The notes beneath the pieces are model-generated. The model ran no database searches and was not told the DNA's origin. It saw nothing but the letters and a program-made list of their open reading frames with translations. Below, piece after piece: positions 1 through 6,618 of a stretch of 9,216 nucleotides of DNA; within the stretch, counting starts at the first letter, position 1; each line of letters begins with the position of its first letter. Source of the stretch: Bacillota bacterium (GTDB lineage: Bacteria; Bacillota; Clostridia; Clostridiales; Clostridiaceae); contig JAJYBA010000058.1 of assembly GCA_021779235.1 (NCBI GenBank), positions 1 through 9,216 of the forward strand. Direction: 5' to 3'. The position numbers were made by a program, and so were the translations under genes.

Positions 1-96
1 CCCTTTCAACACTTTTTGTTAATAATATTTATGACTTTTTAGGACTAACTCAAATTATTATCTCCAACTAACTGTTTAATTATTAGTAAAAATAAT

Positions 97-330
97 AAAA
101 TCATATATTGCTAGAAATGCTATCTCTCTTCACTAAGCACTTCTAAACGTATTTTATTAAAATATCCTAAAAATCATAAACTCGCTATCCCCTTAGTATT
201 CCTTATGGGTACACAACAATTCTCAATTGTTGTGTGCTCAAACATATGATTTTCTTAACGGCTCTTTCAATAAAATACGTTAAGAATTGCTAAGCTCGTT
301 CAAATAGCCTTTTACGCAATATATGATTTT
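97..330. repeat. Nested palindromic element, about 234 bp
   Basis: The ends are a perfect 15-bp inverted repeat (97-111 with 316-330, AAAATCATATATTGC). Further arms nest inside it. Positions 141-158 pair with 269-286 (17 of 18), 170-178 with 245-253 (9 of 9), and a central hairpin has an 11-bp perfect stem at 211-221/225-235 with the loop CTC, extendable by two pairs. Short matches such as GCTAT (119-123) with ATAGC (304-308) lie between the arms. The whole could fold into one long interrupted stem. No coding frame is evident. It could be a miniature inverted-repeat element or a structured RNA. The pairing is seen directly; its nature is inferred. Positions 1-96, to its left, show nothing I can name. 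Confidence 0.7.
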
Positions 331-348
331 TCAGTGTGCTGAAGGATG

Positions 349-437
349 GAAATTATAAAATTAACTGAGATATCTTTTTATATTCAGTTATTTAAAGCCT
401 AAAAAGTTACCCGCAAATTTAGAATTTTATAATTTTC
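349..437. repeat. AT-rich nested inverted repeat
   Basis: Positions 349-362 (GAAATTATAAAATT) match 423-437 in inverted orientation with one extra T. Inside, TAACTGA at 362-368 pairs with TCAGTTA at 384-390. It lies between the palindromic element at 97-330 and the aminopeptidase terminator. Low complexity makes chance pairing possible, although 14 pairs is more than expected. No function is assigned. Confidence 0.45.
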
Positions 438-443
438 TATATA

Positions 444-483
444 GAAAAAAAAGAACTCACAACGAAACATTGTGAGTTCTTTT
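444..483 (-). terminator. Intrinsic terminator of the aminopeptidase gene
   Basis: A perfect stem at 451-462/470-481 (AAGAACTCACAA on the plus strand) encloses a 7-base loop and can be extended by A-T pairs. Read on the minus strand, it is followed by a run of eight T residues. It starts 16 bases past the stop codon of the aminopeptidase gene and closes that single-gene transcript. Confidence 0.88.
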
Positions 484-496
484 CTTATATATGATG

Positions 497-1798
497 CTAA
501 ATTTTATAAAACTCTTCAAAGGATTTTGTAACATAAGTGTGGTCTAAAACTCCGCCTAGTTCTCTTATAGAATGCATAGCTAAAGTTGGGTTTCCCATAT
601 CCACTGAACGTATATTTAAATGTGTTGAAGATATTGGTCCTATAGTTGAGCCTCCACGAGCATCAGAACGATTAACAAATTTTTGTACTGGAACTCCAGC
701 TTTTTCGCAAACCAATTCATAAACTGCATCAGAGTTACTATCAGTAGTATAGCTTTGGTTAGCATTGATTTTTATAACTGGGCCTTTGTTCATATAAGGC
801 TTACTTGTGGGGTCATTCTTTTCTGGGCTGTTAGGATGAACAGCATGTGCATTATCTGCAGATATTATAAAGGATTTAGAAATAGCTCTTAAAAAATCTT
901 CTCTATTTTTATCTAAAGATATTGTAATGCGTTCTAAGATATCAACTAACATATTTGAGTCAGCACCCTGTTTAGTGGAACTTCCTACCTCTTCGTTATC
1001 AAAGCAAACCATTATATTGGTTGCCTCTACTGCTTCAACTCTAGCAAGTGCTCTTATTCCTGCATGAACCATAGCTAAGTCATCTAATCTTGAACTTGAA
1101 ATAAATTCATTATTAAGCCCTATAATTGATCCCTTTTCGTATTCATAAAGGAATAAATCAAAATCTATGATTTGCTTAAGCTCTACAGATAATTCTTTTG
1201 CAATGGCGCTCATAAGATAATTGTTTTTTTCTAACTCATCACTCACCATTCCAAGTAGTGGTAAGGTATCCTTTTGTTTATTTAATTCAATTCCAGCATT
1301 TACATCTCTATTCATATGAATAGCTAAATTAGGAATTATCATTATAGGCTTATTAATATTTACTAGCCTAGTTTCTGGATATAGAATATTTTCACTTCTT
1401 AAAGTCACTCTTCCGGCAACCCCTAAAGGTCTATCCATCCAAGTATTTAATATAGGTCCGCCATAAACCTCTGTATTTAATCTTACGTATGTATTATCTA
1501 CTACCATTTCTGGTGCTGGTTTAATTCTAAAACTAGGCGAATCTGTATGAGCTCCAATAATTTTAAAACCATTTTCTTCGATTTCTCCCTTTCCAACTAC
1601 AAAAGCAGTTAGTGCAGAGTCATTTTTAGTCACAAAATACTTTCCGCCTTTTTCAAGTTTCCACTTTTCTTCTTCTTTAATCTCTACAAAGCCTTCTTTA
1701 CATAAATCTTCTTTAGCCTTTGCTACAGCATGAAAAGCTGTTGGACTATCATAAATATAATCAATAAGATCTTGGGCAAATTCTAACTCTTTGTTCAT
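497..1798 (-). CDS. apeB: M18 family aminopeptidase (aspartyl aminopeptidase-like)
   Basis: A 433-residue cytosolic metallo-aminopeptidase that removes N-terminal residues, often acidic ones, from peptides. The expected M18 metal and catalytic residues are all present: GAHTDSP with His84 and Asp86, SRLDDL with Asp239, FDNEEVGS with Glu269/Glu270, SADNAHAVHPN with Asp315, and AMHSIRE with His409. These assignments come from family knowledge of the di-zinc site. GGSTIGP (382-388) is also typical. The length is normal for the bacterial family (about 430). The start is fixed by GGAGG seven bases before the ATG. The gene stands alone, with its own extended -10 promoter and its own strong terminator. 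It is divergent from the marR gene and there is no sign that it is functionally linked to it. The symbol follows common usage for bacterial M18 enzymes; substrate preference cannot be read from the sequence. Confidence 0.95.
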   Translation of the reverse strand: MNKELEFAQDLIDYIYDSPTAFHAVAKAKEDLCKEGFVEIKEEEKWKLEKGGKYFVTKNDSALTAFVVGKGEIEENGFKIIGAHTDSPSFRIKPAPEMVVDNTYVRLNTEVYGGPILNTWMDRPLGVAGRVTLRSENILYPETRLVNINKPIMIIPNLAIHMNRDVNAGIELNKQKDTLPLLGMVSDELEKNNYLMSAIAKELSVELKQIIDFDLFLYEYEKGSIIGLNNEFISSSRLDDLAMVHAGIRALARVEAVEATNIMVCFDNEEVGSSTKQGADSNMLVDILERITISLDKNREDFLRAISKSFIISADNAHAVHPNSPEKNDPTSKPYMNKGPVIKINANQSYTTDSNSDAVYELVCEKAGVPVQKFVNRSDARGGSTIGPISSTHLNIRSVDMGNPTLAMHSIRELGGVLDHTYVTKSFEEFYKI

Positions 1799-1854
1799 AA
1801 ATTTTCCTCCAATGCATATTAATTTAAATAAGCACTTTGCTTATCCCCTTCACT

Positions 1855-1884
1855 AGTATAACAAATCCTTTCATAATATTTCTA
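1855..1884 (-). promoter_or_regulatory. Probable sigma-A promoter of the aminopeptidase gene
   Basis: Read on the minus strand, TATACT (1855-1860) is preceded by an extended -10 TG one base upstream (1862-1863) and by TAGAAA (1879-1884) at an 18-base spacing. The -35 is weak and the extended -10 is good. This would give a leader of roughly 50 bases before the ATG. Confidence 0.5.
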
Positions 1885-1966
1885 CAAATTCTAAATAAAT
1901 GCTATAATTAATTATGAAATGTGTGTTTAAGAAATAATTCTTAATCTTATTCTAAAATAATTACTA

Positions 1967-1995
1967 TTGACATTGGATTTACTTTAGCATAAAAT
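1967..1995 (+). promoter_or_regulatory. Sigma-A promoter of the marR gene
   Basis: A consensus TTGACA (1967-1972), a 17-base spacer and TAAAAT (1990-1995). It is the best-formed promoter in the window. The predicted transcription start, about 2002, falls inside the palindrome at 1999-2010, so a bound repressor would cover the start site. Confidence 0.8.
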
Positions 1996-1998
1996 TAA

Positions 1999-2010
1999 TT
2001 AGAATTCTAA
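1999..2010. promoter_or_regulatory. Probable MarR operator, copy 1
   Basis: The perfect 12-bp palindrome TTAGAATTCTAA begins four bases downstream of the marR -10 box. The identical sequence occurs at 2507-2518 in front of the MATE gene. The position is that of an autoregulatory operator. Binding by the adjacent regulator is inferred from the repetition and placement. Confidence 0.65.
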
Positions 2011-2037
2011 CTATATTACGAAAGGGCGTATATTCTT

Positions 2038-2481
2038 ATGCATGATAGCAAACCAGATTATGTTTTTCAATTTTATATTAGAAGTATTGGCCATAATATA
2101 AAACGTCTTCTTGATGAACGTCTTATACCCTATGATATTACAAATCAACAAGCAAGAATCGTTGGGTATATTGGTGACAATGAAGAAAGTGGAAATAGCA
2201 TTAGCCAAAAGGATATTGAAATGGCAATGGGGCTGAAGGGCTCCTCTATTACAAGTTTAATGCAAGGACTTGAAAGAAAAGGATTTATTCTACGTAGCAA
2301 TAGTGCTACCGATGCACGTACAAAGGAATTATCACTTACTTCCAAAGGACAAGATCTCATTAATGACTTCAAAGAAGTGTTTGATGAAACTGAAGAGAGA
2401 ATTACTCGCCATATGACAGAAGAACAAAGGGAAACATTTTTACAAATGCTTCAGTTGGTTAACAAAAATGTAGGAATATAG
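2038..2481 (+). CDS. MarR-family repressor, MepR-like
   Basis: A 147-residue winged-helix regulator. The DNA-binding helices lie at about 54-82 (SQKDIEMAMGLKGSSITSLM, then LERKG). The wing at 84-101 carries the MarR-typical D-x-R (Asp92, Arg94) followed by LSLTSKG. The N- and C-terminal helices form the dimer interface in this family. DITNQQ and the GLERKGFI region resemble S. aureus MepR, recalled from memory rather than aligned. The start is the first ATG; the ribosome site is AAAGGG at 11 bases, so it is only fair. The gene lies 115 bases upstream of a MepA-like MATE pump in the same orientation. MepR-type repressors bind cationic drugs and then release their operators. The matching palindromes in front of both genes support autoregulation plus control of the pump. 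Confidence 0.9.
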   Translation: MHDSKPDYVFQFYIRSIGHNIKRLLDERLIPYDITNQQARIVGYIGDNEESGNSISQKDIEMAMGLKGSSITSLMQGLERKGFILRSNSATDARTKELSLTSKGQDLINDFKEVFDETEERITRHMTEEQRETFLQMLQLVNKNVGI

Positions 2482-2496
2482 TTTCTATATTTTTTT
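2475..2496 (+). terminator. Weak terminator-like hairpin at the marR stop
   Basis: AATATAG (2475-2481, overlapping the stop codon) pairs perfectly with CTATATT (2485-2491) across a three-base loop, and a T-run follows. The stem is only A/T-rich and seven bp long, so termination would be partial. Read-through into the pump gene remains possible. Confidence 0.4.
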
Positions 2497-2505
2497 GATA
2501 ATATA

Positions 2506-2534
2506 CTTAGAATTCTAACAATTTTAATTCTAAG
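2506..2534. promoter_or_regulatory. Probable MarR operator, copy 2, with an extra half-site
   Basis: The palindrome TTAGAATTCTAA (2507-2518) is identical to the one in the marR promoter. A further AATTCTAAG (2526-2534) is the inverted complement of CTTAGAATT (2506-2514), giving three half-sites in 29 bases. TTGATA at 2495-2500 could be a -35 box, but I see no convincing -10 at the right distance. The pump promoter is therefore not firmly located. Confidence 0.6.
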
Positions 2535-2596
2535 TATTTTGAATTCACTATTCGAATGTAAAAAAGTTAAAAAACTATTTTAGGAGGACGAACAAA

Positions 2597-3961
2597 ATGG
2601 AACAAACTAATACCTATTACTTAGAAGAGGCACCTATACCAAAGGCCGTTGCGAATATGTCAATACCAATGATACTAGCAATGTTTGTTGGTGTTATACA
2701 AAATCTTACGGATACCTTTTTTATTGGGAAATTGAATGATTCAAACATGGTAGCTGCCGTTATGCTCGCTATGCCAGTTTTTACTATATTTATGGCCACC
2801 TCTAACATCTTTGGCGTAGGATGTGGGACTTACATTTCAAGATTGCTTGGTGAAAAGGATTATGAAAATGCAAAACGCACATCTTCTTTCTCTTTTTATG
2901 CCTGCTTATTTATAGGCTTAATTTTAACTATACTTTGCTTTGTATTTATGGAGCCAATTATGCACATTTTAGGTACAAGCACTAATACCATAGAAGCTAC
3001 CAGAAACTTCATTAGAATAATCGCAGGCGGTGGCTCATTTATTATGTTAAGCTTTTCTATGGGGCAAATTGTTCGTGCTGAAGGATCTGCAAAACAGTCT
3101 ATGATTGGCATGATGATAGGAACCATAGGCAATATTATACTTGACCCTATCATGATATTCGTTTTGCATCTAGGAGTTCAGGGAGCAGCTTATGCAACAG
3201 TAATTGCCAATGGCCTCGCTGTAATTTATTATAGTTGGTATTTTATAAAGAAGAGTGAATGGCTTTCCATCTCAGTTAAATACCTTACATTTAAAATTAG
3301 TATTATAAAAAATTCTTTATCAATTGGTATGCCGACCTTTATTACCTTTCTTTTACTGTTATCTTCATCGGTTCTTCTAAACAATTTTGCCGCAAATTAT
3401 GGCGATGCCACAGTTGCAGTTCTCGGAATTGCCATACAAATCAATATGATACCAGAGTTTATAGTAAGTGGACTTTGTGAAGGGGTACAACCTCTTATTG
3501 GGTATAATTATGCCTCAAATAATAGAAAGCGAATGAATGAAATCATCAAATTCACTGGGATTTGTGCCATGTTAATTAGTATTTTCATTGCCATAACACT
3601 ATATTTTTCAAGCAGTTTTATTATTGGTCTGTTCATAAGCAATGCTGACATTATAAAAATAGGAACACCACTATTTCATATCTCAATGCTTGCTCAAATA
3701 GTTTACGGATTTATATTCTTATTCACCAATGTATTTCAATCAACCGGAAAAGCAGTTCCAGCTCTACTAATGTCAATCTCACAAGGAGTAATATTTATTC
3801 CTGCCCTAGTTATTGGTAATTCACTGTTTGGGTTAAAAGGAGTTGCCTATGCATTGCCCATCTCAGAATTTGGAACTGCTGCACTAGCGATTATATTATA
3901 TCTAACTATAAAAGCTGATTTACACGGCTCAACAAAAACAAAAGATAGTATTAAAAAATGA
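2597..3961 (+). CDS. MATE family multidrug efflux pump, MepA-like
   Basis: A 454-residue inner-membrane exporter that would expel cationic drugs in exchange for Na+ or H+. The sequence is two homologous halves of about six hydrophobic segments each, split near residues 215-240 by a short polar stretch (KKSEWLSISVKY). Length and organisation are normal for MATE proteins. Recognisable stretches include FGVGCGTYISRLLGEKDYENAK (72-93), the MGQIVRAEG region (155-163), NIILDPI (179-185) and GLCEGVQPLIGYNYA (292-306). These resemble S. aureus MepA as I remember it, including the N-terminal KA-x5-IPM context. AGGAGG sits nine bases before the ATG. The gene follows a MepR-like regulator and its upstream region holds the same operator palindrome, so induction by pump substrates is likely. 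The actual substrates cannot be told from the sequence. Confidence 0.93.
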   Translation: MEQTNTYYLEEAPIPKAVANMSIPMILAMFVGVIQNLTDTFFIGKLNDSNMVAAVMLAMPVFTIFMATSNIFGVGCGTYISRLLGEKDYENAKRTSSFSFYACLFIGLILTILCFVFMEPIMHILGTSTNTIEATRNFIRIIAGGGSFIMLSFSMGQIVRAEGSAKQSMIGMMIGTIGNIILDPIMIFVLHLGVQGAAYATVIANGLAVIYYSWYFIKKSEWLSISVKYLTFKISIIKNSLSIGMPTFITFLLLLSSSVLLNNFAANYGDATVAVLGIAIQINMIPEFIVSGLCEGVQPLIGYNYASNNRKRMNEIIKFTGICAMLISIFIAITLYFSSSFIIGLFISNADIIKIGTPLFHISMLAQIVYGFIFLFTNVFQSTGKAVPALLMSISQGVIFIPALVIGNSLFGLKGVAYALPISEFGTAALAIILYLTIKADLHGSTKTKDSIKK

Positions 3962-3969
3962 CTTATGGA

Positions 3970-3994
3970 ACAGTAGTTAATCTTACTGTCTTTT
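3970..3994 (+). terminator. Possible terminator of the MATE gene
   Basis: ACAGTA (3970-3975) pairs with TACTGT (3984-3989) across an eight-base loop and is followed by CTTTT. It begins nine bases after the pump stop codon. The short stem and T-run make it a modest candidate. Confidence 0.4.
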
Positions 3995-4083
3995 AGTTTA
4001 AAGGTTATTTAATATAATTACAGAATATTCTTATAGGGTATATGTATTCTCTAAGCACGATATATATCCTTGTAGTCAAATAT

Positions 4084-4150
4084 AAATTAAGAGTTTTTTC
4101 TTAGATGATGCTATAACGAAAAGTATAATCTAAGAAAAAAGAGCTAATTT
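4084..4150. repeat. Inverted repeat with a 13-bp perfect stem
   Basis: TTTTTTCTTAGAT (4094-4106) is the exact inverted complement of 4128-4140, with a 21-base loop. Outside a four-base mismatch, AAATTA (4084-4089) pairs with TAATTT (4145-4150). The T-run lies on the 5' side of the stem on both strands, so this is not an ordinary intrinsic terminator. Its function is unknown. Confidence 0.55.
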
Positions 4151-4319
4151 CGAAAATGGACATTGTTTTAACATTTTGTAGTATTATATTTATAGTTTAA
4201 TAAACTTTATACTTTTACAAAAATTTCAAAATTCAAATATCTTCAGCAAAGTATCAAATAAAAAAATAGAATTAGTATCTTCAAATTAATGATAATATAA
4301 TTCGCATCTTTCATGTATT

Positions 4320-4362
4320 ATACAATTAAGACTGTACAATGCTCCCCAGTCTTTTGTTGTAT
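4320..4362. repeat. Stem-loop in the spacer
   Basis: AAGACTG (4328-4334) pairs with CAGTCTT (4347-4353). ATACAA (4320-4325) pairs with TTGTAT (4357-4362) across a small internal loop. The plus-strand 3' side is T-rich, so it might terminate plus-strand transcription weakly. No gene lies close enough to make that convincing. Confidence 0.4.
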
Positions 4363-4589
4363 TAAAAATTAACACTAGTCTTAAACATTCCCTAATTTAT
4401 AAAGACAGCTATAATCATAAAGGTGAAATCATGTAGTCATGTGACAGATAATATATAGTGAGTTTTACACCCACTTAATTTATAACACTACCAATTTTTG
4501 TAATCATCCCTGGATGTATAACATTAATAATTGTCACGTACCACTAAGAACTACTCAAAGATCTGCTTATACTATGTAAGTATGAAATT

Positions 4590-4812
4590 TCTCCTGAGTG
4601 ACTTGCAATAAGAAGCGAAAAAACATTGAAATTCCATTTAGAAATTCTTCTTTTGCGAATATAAAATTCTCGTGATGCCGCCAGGACGGTGGCATAGCGA
4701 ACCCGAGACAGGACGTCGAGTGTGAGCGCCAGAGAATTTTATATAAGCAAAAGATTAGAATTTCTTAATGGAATTTCCCGTTTCGAGCTCATATTGCAAG
4801 GCACGCAGGAGA
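4590..4812. repeat. 223-bp inverted-repeat element with GC-rich core
   Basis: The outer arms at 4591-4609 and 4793-4811 match at 17 of 19 positions. The inner arms at 4628-4671 and 4732-4777 match at 41 of 44 positions plus a 2-base insertion. The core at 4672-4731 is roughly 65% G+C, far above its surroundings. It contains an 8-bp hairpin (4675-4682/4688-4695, one G-T pair) with loop AGGAC and a smaller GAC/GTC hairpin (4707-4717) with the same loop. On the plus strand the element is followed by seven T residues (4814-4820). It lies 11 bases beyond the lysA stop codon. It could be a repeat family member, a structured RNA or a transcript 3'-end stabiliser. I cannot tell which from one copy. 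Confidence 0.8.
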
Positions 4813-4823
4813 GTTTTTTTCAC

Positions 4824-6122
4824 TTATAAGCACACTTCATTACTAATCATATCTTTGTAAGTTTGCCTTTTACATATAAGTCTATGCTTCCCTTCACTTA
4901 CTAAAACTACAGAAGCCTTAGGTATTTTATTATAATTATTACTCATTGAATACCCATAAGCACCAGTCGAAAGTACCGCTATAAGGTCTCCACTGTTAAC
5001 CTCTGGTAATTTTACACCTTCTAATAATATATCTCCACTTTCACAGCACTTACCTGCTATTGTAACTACTTCCGTACAAGGCTCGTTTATTCTATTTGCT
5101 ACTACGCACTGATACTGCGCTTTGTATAAGGCTGGTCTTATATTATCTGTCATTCCACCATCCACTGCCACATATTTTCTAACCTCGGGTATATCCTTAA
5201 CAGCTCCCACAGTATATAAAGTAATGCCTGCATTAGCAACAATGGACCTCCCAGGTTCTATTACAAGAGTAGGATAGTTTATTCCATACTCACTACACTT
5301 AATTTTAGCTTCCTCAATTATTACTGTACAGAACTCTTCTAATTCCTTTGGTTCGTCACTTTGGTTATAATAAACACCAAAGCCTCCGCCTAAATCTAAT
5401 TCTTCTATATCATAACTAAATCTTTCTTTAATATTTTTAATCAATGACGTCATTATTCCCACAGCATCTCTATAAGGTTCTAAATCAAAAATTTGAGACC
5501 CTATATGACAGTGTAGTCCTGCTAATTTTATATTTGAAAGACTTAAAGTAGTCTTTATAACCTTTTCCAATTCATTATTTAATGTAGTAAACCCAAACTT
5601 TGAATCAATTTGTCCAGTTTTTATATACTCATGAGTATGTGCTTCTATACCTGGAGTTAATCTAAGAAGAACCCGTTGTGTGATACCTTTTTCTTTTGCT
5701 TTTGCGTTAATAATTTCAATTTCATGAAGATTATCTACCACAAAAGTTCCTACGCCAAGTTCTATTGCCATTTCAATTTCATCTATGGTTTTATTATTAC
5801 CATGGAAATATACTTTTTTCAATGGAAAATCAGCCTTATAGGCAGTATACAATTCTCCTCCTGAAACTACATCCAAATATAAACCCTCACTTTTTATAAT
5901 TTCACACATTGCGATAGTTAAAAAGGCTTTTCCAGCATAAGCTACCTTATTCTGCTCTTCCCCAGCTTTAAAACCCTTATAGAACCTTCTACAATTATCT
6001 CTTATAAGCTGCTCATCCATTACATAAAGAGGAGTACCGTATTCCTTACTTAGAACTTCAGTGCTAACGCCTGCAATATTTAATCTATTATTCTCAGCTT
6101 TCATATTACCAAAAAACCTCAT
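4824..6122 (-). CDS. lysA: Diaminopimelate decarboxylase
   Basis: A 432-residue cytosolic PLP enzyme of fold type III that converts meso-diaminopimelate to L-lysine and CO2, the last step of lysine synthesis. The alanine-racemase-like barrel carries the PLP lysine in VAYAGKAF (Lys65), HCHIGSQ (204-210), the phosphate-binding GGGFG (245-249) and EPGR (289-292). The C-terminal beta domain has DGGM (321-324), RPALY (329-333), CCESGDIL with the active-site cysteine (359-366), and YGYSMSNNYN (389-398). Length is standard. AAGGAGGG five bases before the ATG fixes the start. It is the second gene of an operon, 28 bases after lysC, and so falls under the upstream lysine riboswitch. No classic terminator follows; the first structure past the stop is the large palindrome. 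Confidence 0.97.
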   Translation of the reverse strand: MRFFGNMKAENNRLNIAGVSTEVLSKEYGTPLYVMDEQLIRDNCRRFYKGFKAGEEQNKVAYAGKAFLTIAMCEIIKSEGLYLDVVSGGELYTAYKADFPLKKVYFHGNNKTIDEIEMAIELGVGTFVVDNLHEIEIINAKAKEKGITQRVLLRLTPGIEAHTHEYIKTGQIDSKFGFTTLNNELEKVIKTTLSLSNIKLAGLHCHIGSQIFDLEPYRDAVGIMTSLIKNIKERFSYDIEELDLGGGFGVYYNQSDEPKELEEFCTVIIEEAKIKCSEYGINYPTLVIEPGRSIVANAGITLYTVGAVKDIPEVRKYVAVDGGMTDNIRPALYKAQYQCVVANRINEPCTEVVTIAGKCCESGDILLEGVKLPEVNSGDLIAVLSTGAYGYSMSNNYNKIPKASVVLVSEGKHRLICKRQTYKDMISNEVCL

Positions 6123-6150
6123 ATAAACCCTCCTTCTATGTCCTTATTAT

Positions 6151-6618
6151 CTATAGATTAAATTCCTTTGCAATAACCTGTATAGCCTTTAGTTTGTCTT
6201 CTGTTTTAATAGCACAAGTAATTCTTATTTCTGAGGTAGTAATCATTTTAATCTCAATATTATTTTCACTAAAAATCCTAAACATTCTAGCCGCTACTCC
6301 AGAGGTTGTTTTCATCCCAAGTCCTACCATTGAAAACTTAGTTATATCCTCATCAACTATAACCTTATTATCTACTATTAAACCACTTATAATTTCCAAA
6401 CCATCCTTTAGACTTTCTTTAGGAATTGTAAAAGATACATTTACCTTTCCATCTATAGGGGATGTTTGACTTATCATATCTATATTAATTCTTTTACTTC
6501 CTATAGTTTCAAATATAGTGGATAGTATATTCACATCTTTAGGTATACGCTGCAGAGTTACAGCCACATCCTCATCGCTAGTGGCTATGCCTGTTACTGG
6601 TTTGCTTTCCATATTCAT
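6151..6618 (-). CDS. Probable in-frame beta subunit of aspartokinase
   Basis: The ATG at 6618 (Met245 of the full protein) is preceded by AAGGGAGGT at a seven-base spacing, as good a ribosome site as those of the annotated genes. Translation from here gives a 155-residue protein of about 17 kDa containing only the two ACT domains. In B. subtilis, aspartokinase II (LysC) is an alpha2beta2 enzyme whose beta subunit arises from exactly this kind of internal start. The same arrangement is therefore likely here. The ribosome site is seen directly; production of the subunit is inferred. Confidence 0.7.
   Translation of the reverse strand: MNMESKPVTGIATSDEDVAVTLQRIPKDVNILSTIFETIGSKRINIDMISQTSPIDGKVNVSFTIPKESLKDGLEIISGLIVDNKVIVDEDITKFSMVGLGMKTTSGVAARMFRIFSENNIEIKMITTSEIRITCAIKTEDKLKAIQVIAKEFNL

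Larger units (their letters stand above)
3962..4589. other. Gene-free spacer between convergent genes
   Basis: No credible coding frame was found on either strand between the MATE gene and the large palindrome. The stretch is very AT-rich. It holds a weak terminator, two clear inverted repeats (listed separately) and a short imperfect one: GGGTATAT near 4037 with ATATATCC near 4063. It could be decayed mobile DNA, but I find no transposase remnant. Confidence 0.6.

Noticed and set aside
1887..1955. Extra MarR half-sites near the aminopeptidase promoter (AATTCTAA at 1887-1894, ATTCTAA at 1949-1955)
   Set aside because: They are single half-sites in AT-rich DNA without a palindromic partner and can easily arise by chance.
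2011..2372. Minus-strand frames opposite marR as genes
   Set aside because: They lie antisense to a clear MarR protein, lack ribosome sites and have no recognisable motifs. The same applies to other short frames opposite the aminopeptidase, MATE, lysA, lysC and recombinase genes.
4590..4820. The large palindrome as the terminator of the MATE gene
   Set aside because: It has a T-run on the plus strand, but lies over 600 bases past the pump stop codon, and its size and GC-rich core are unlike a simple terminator.
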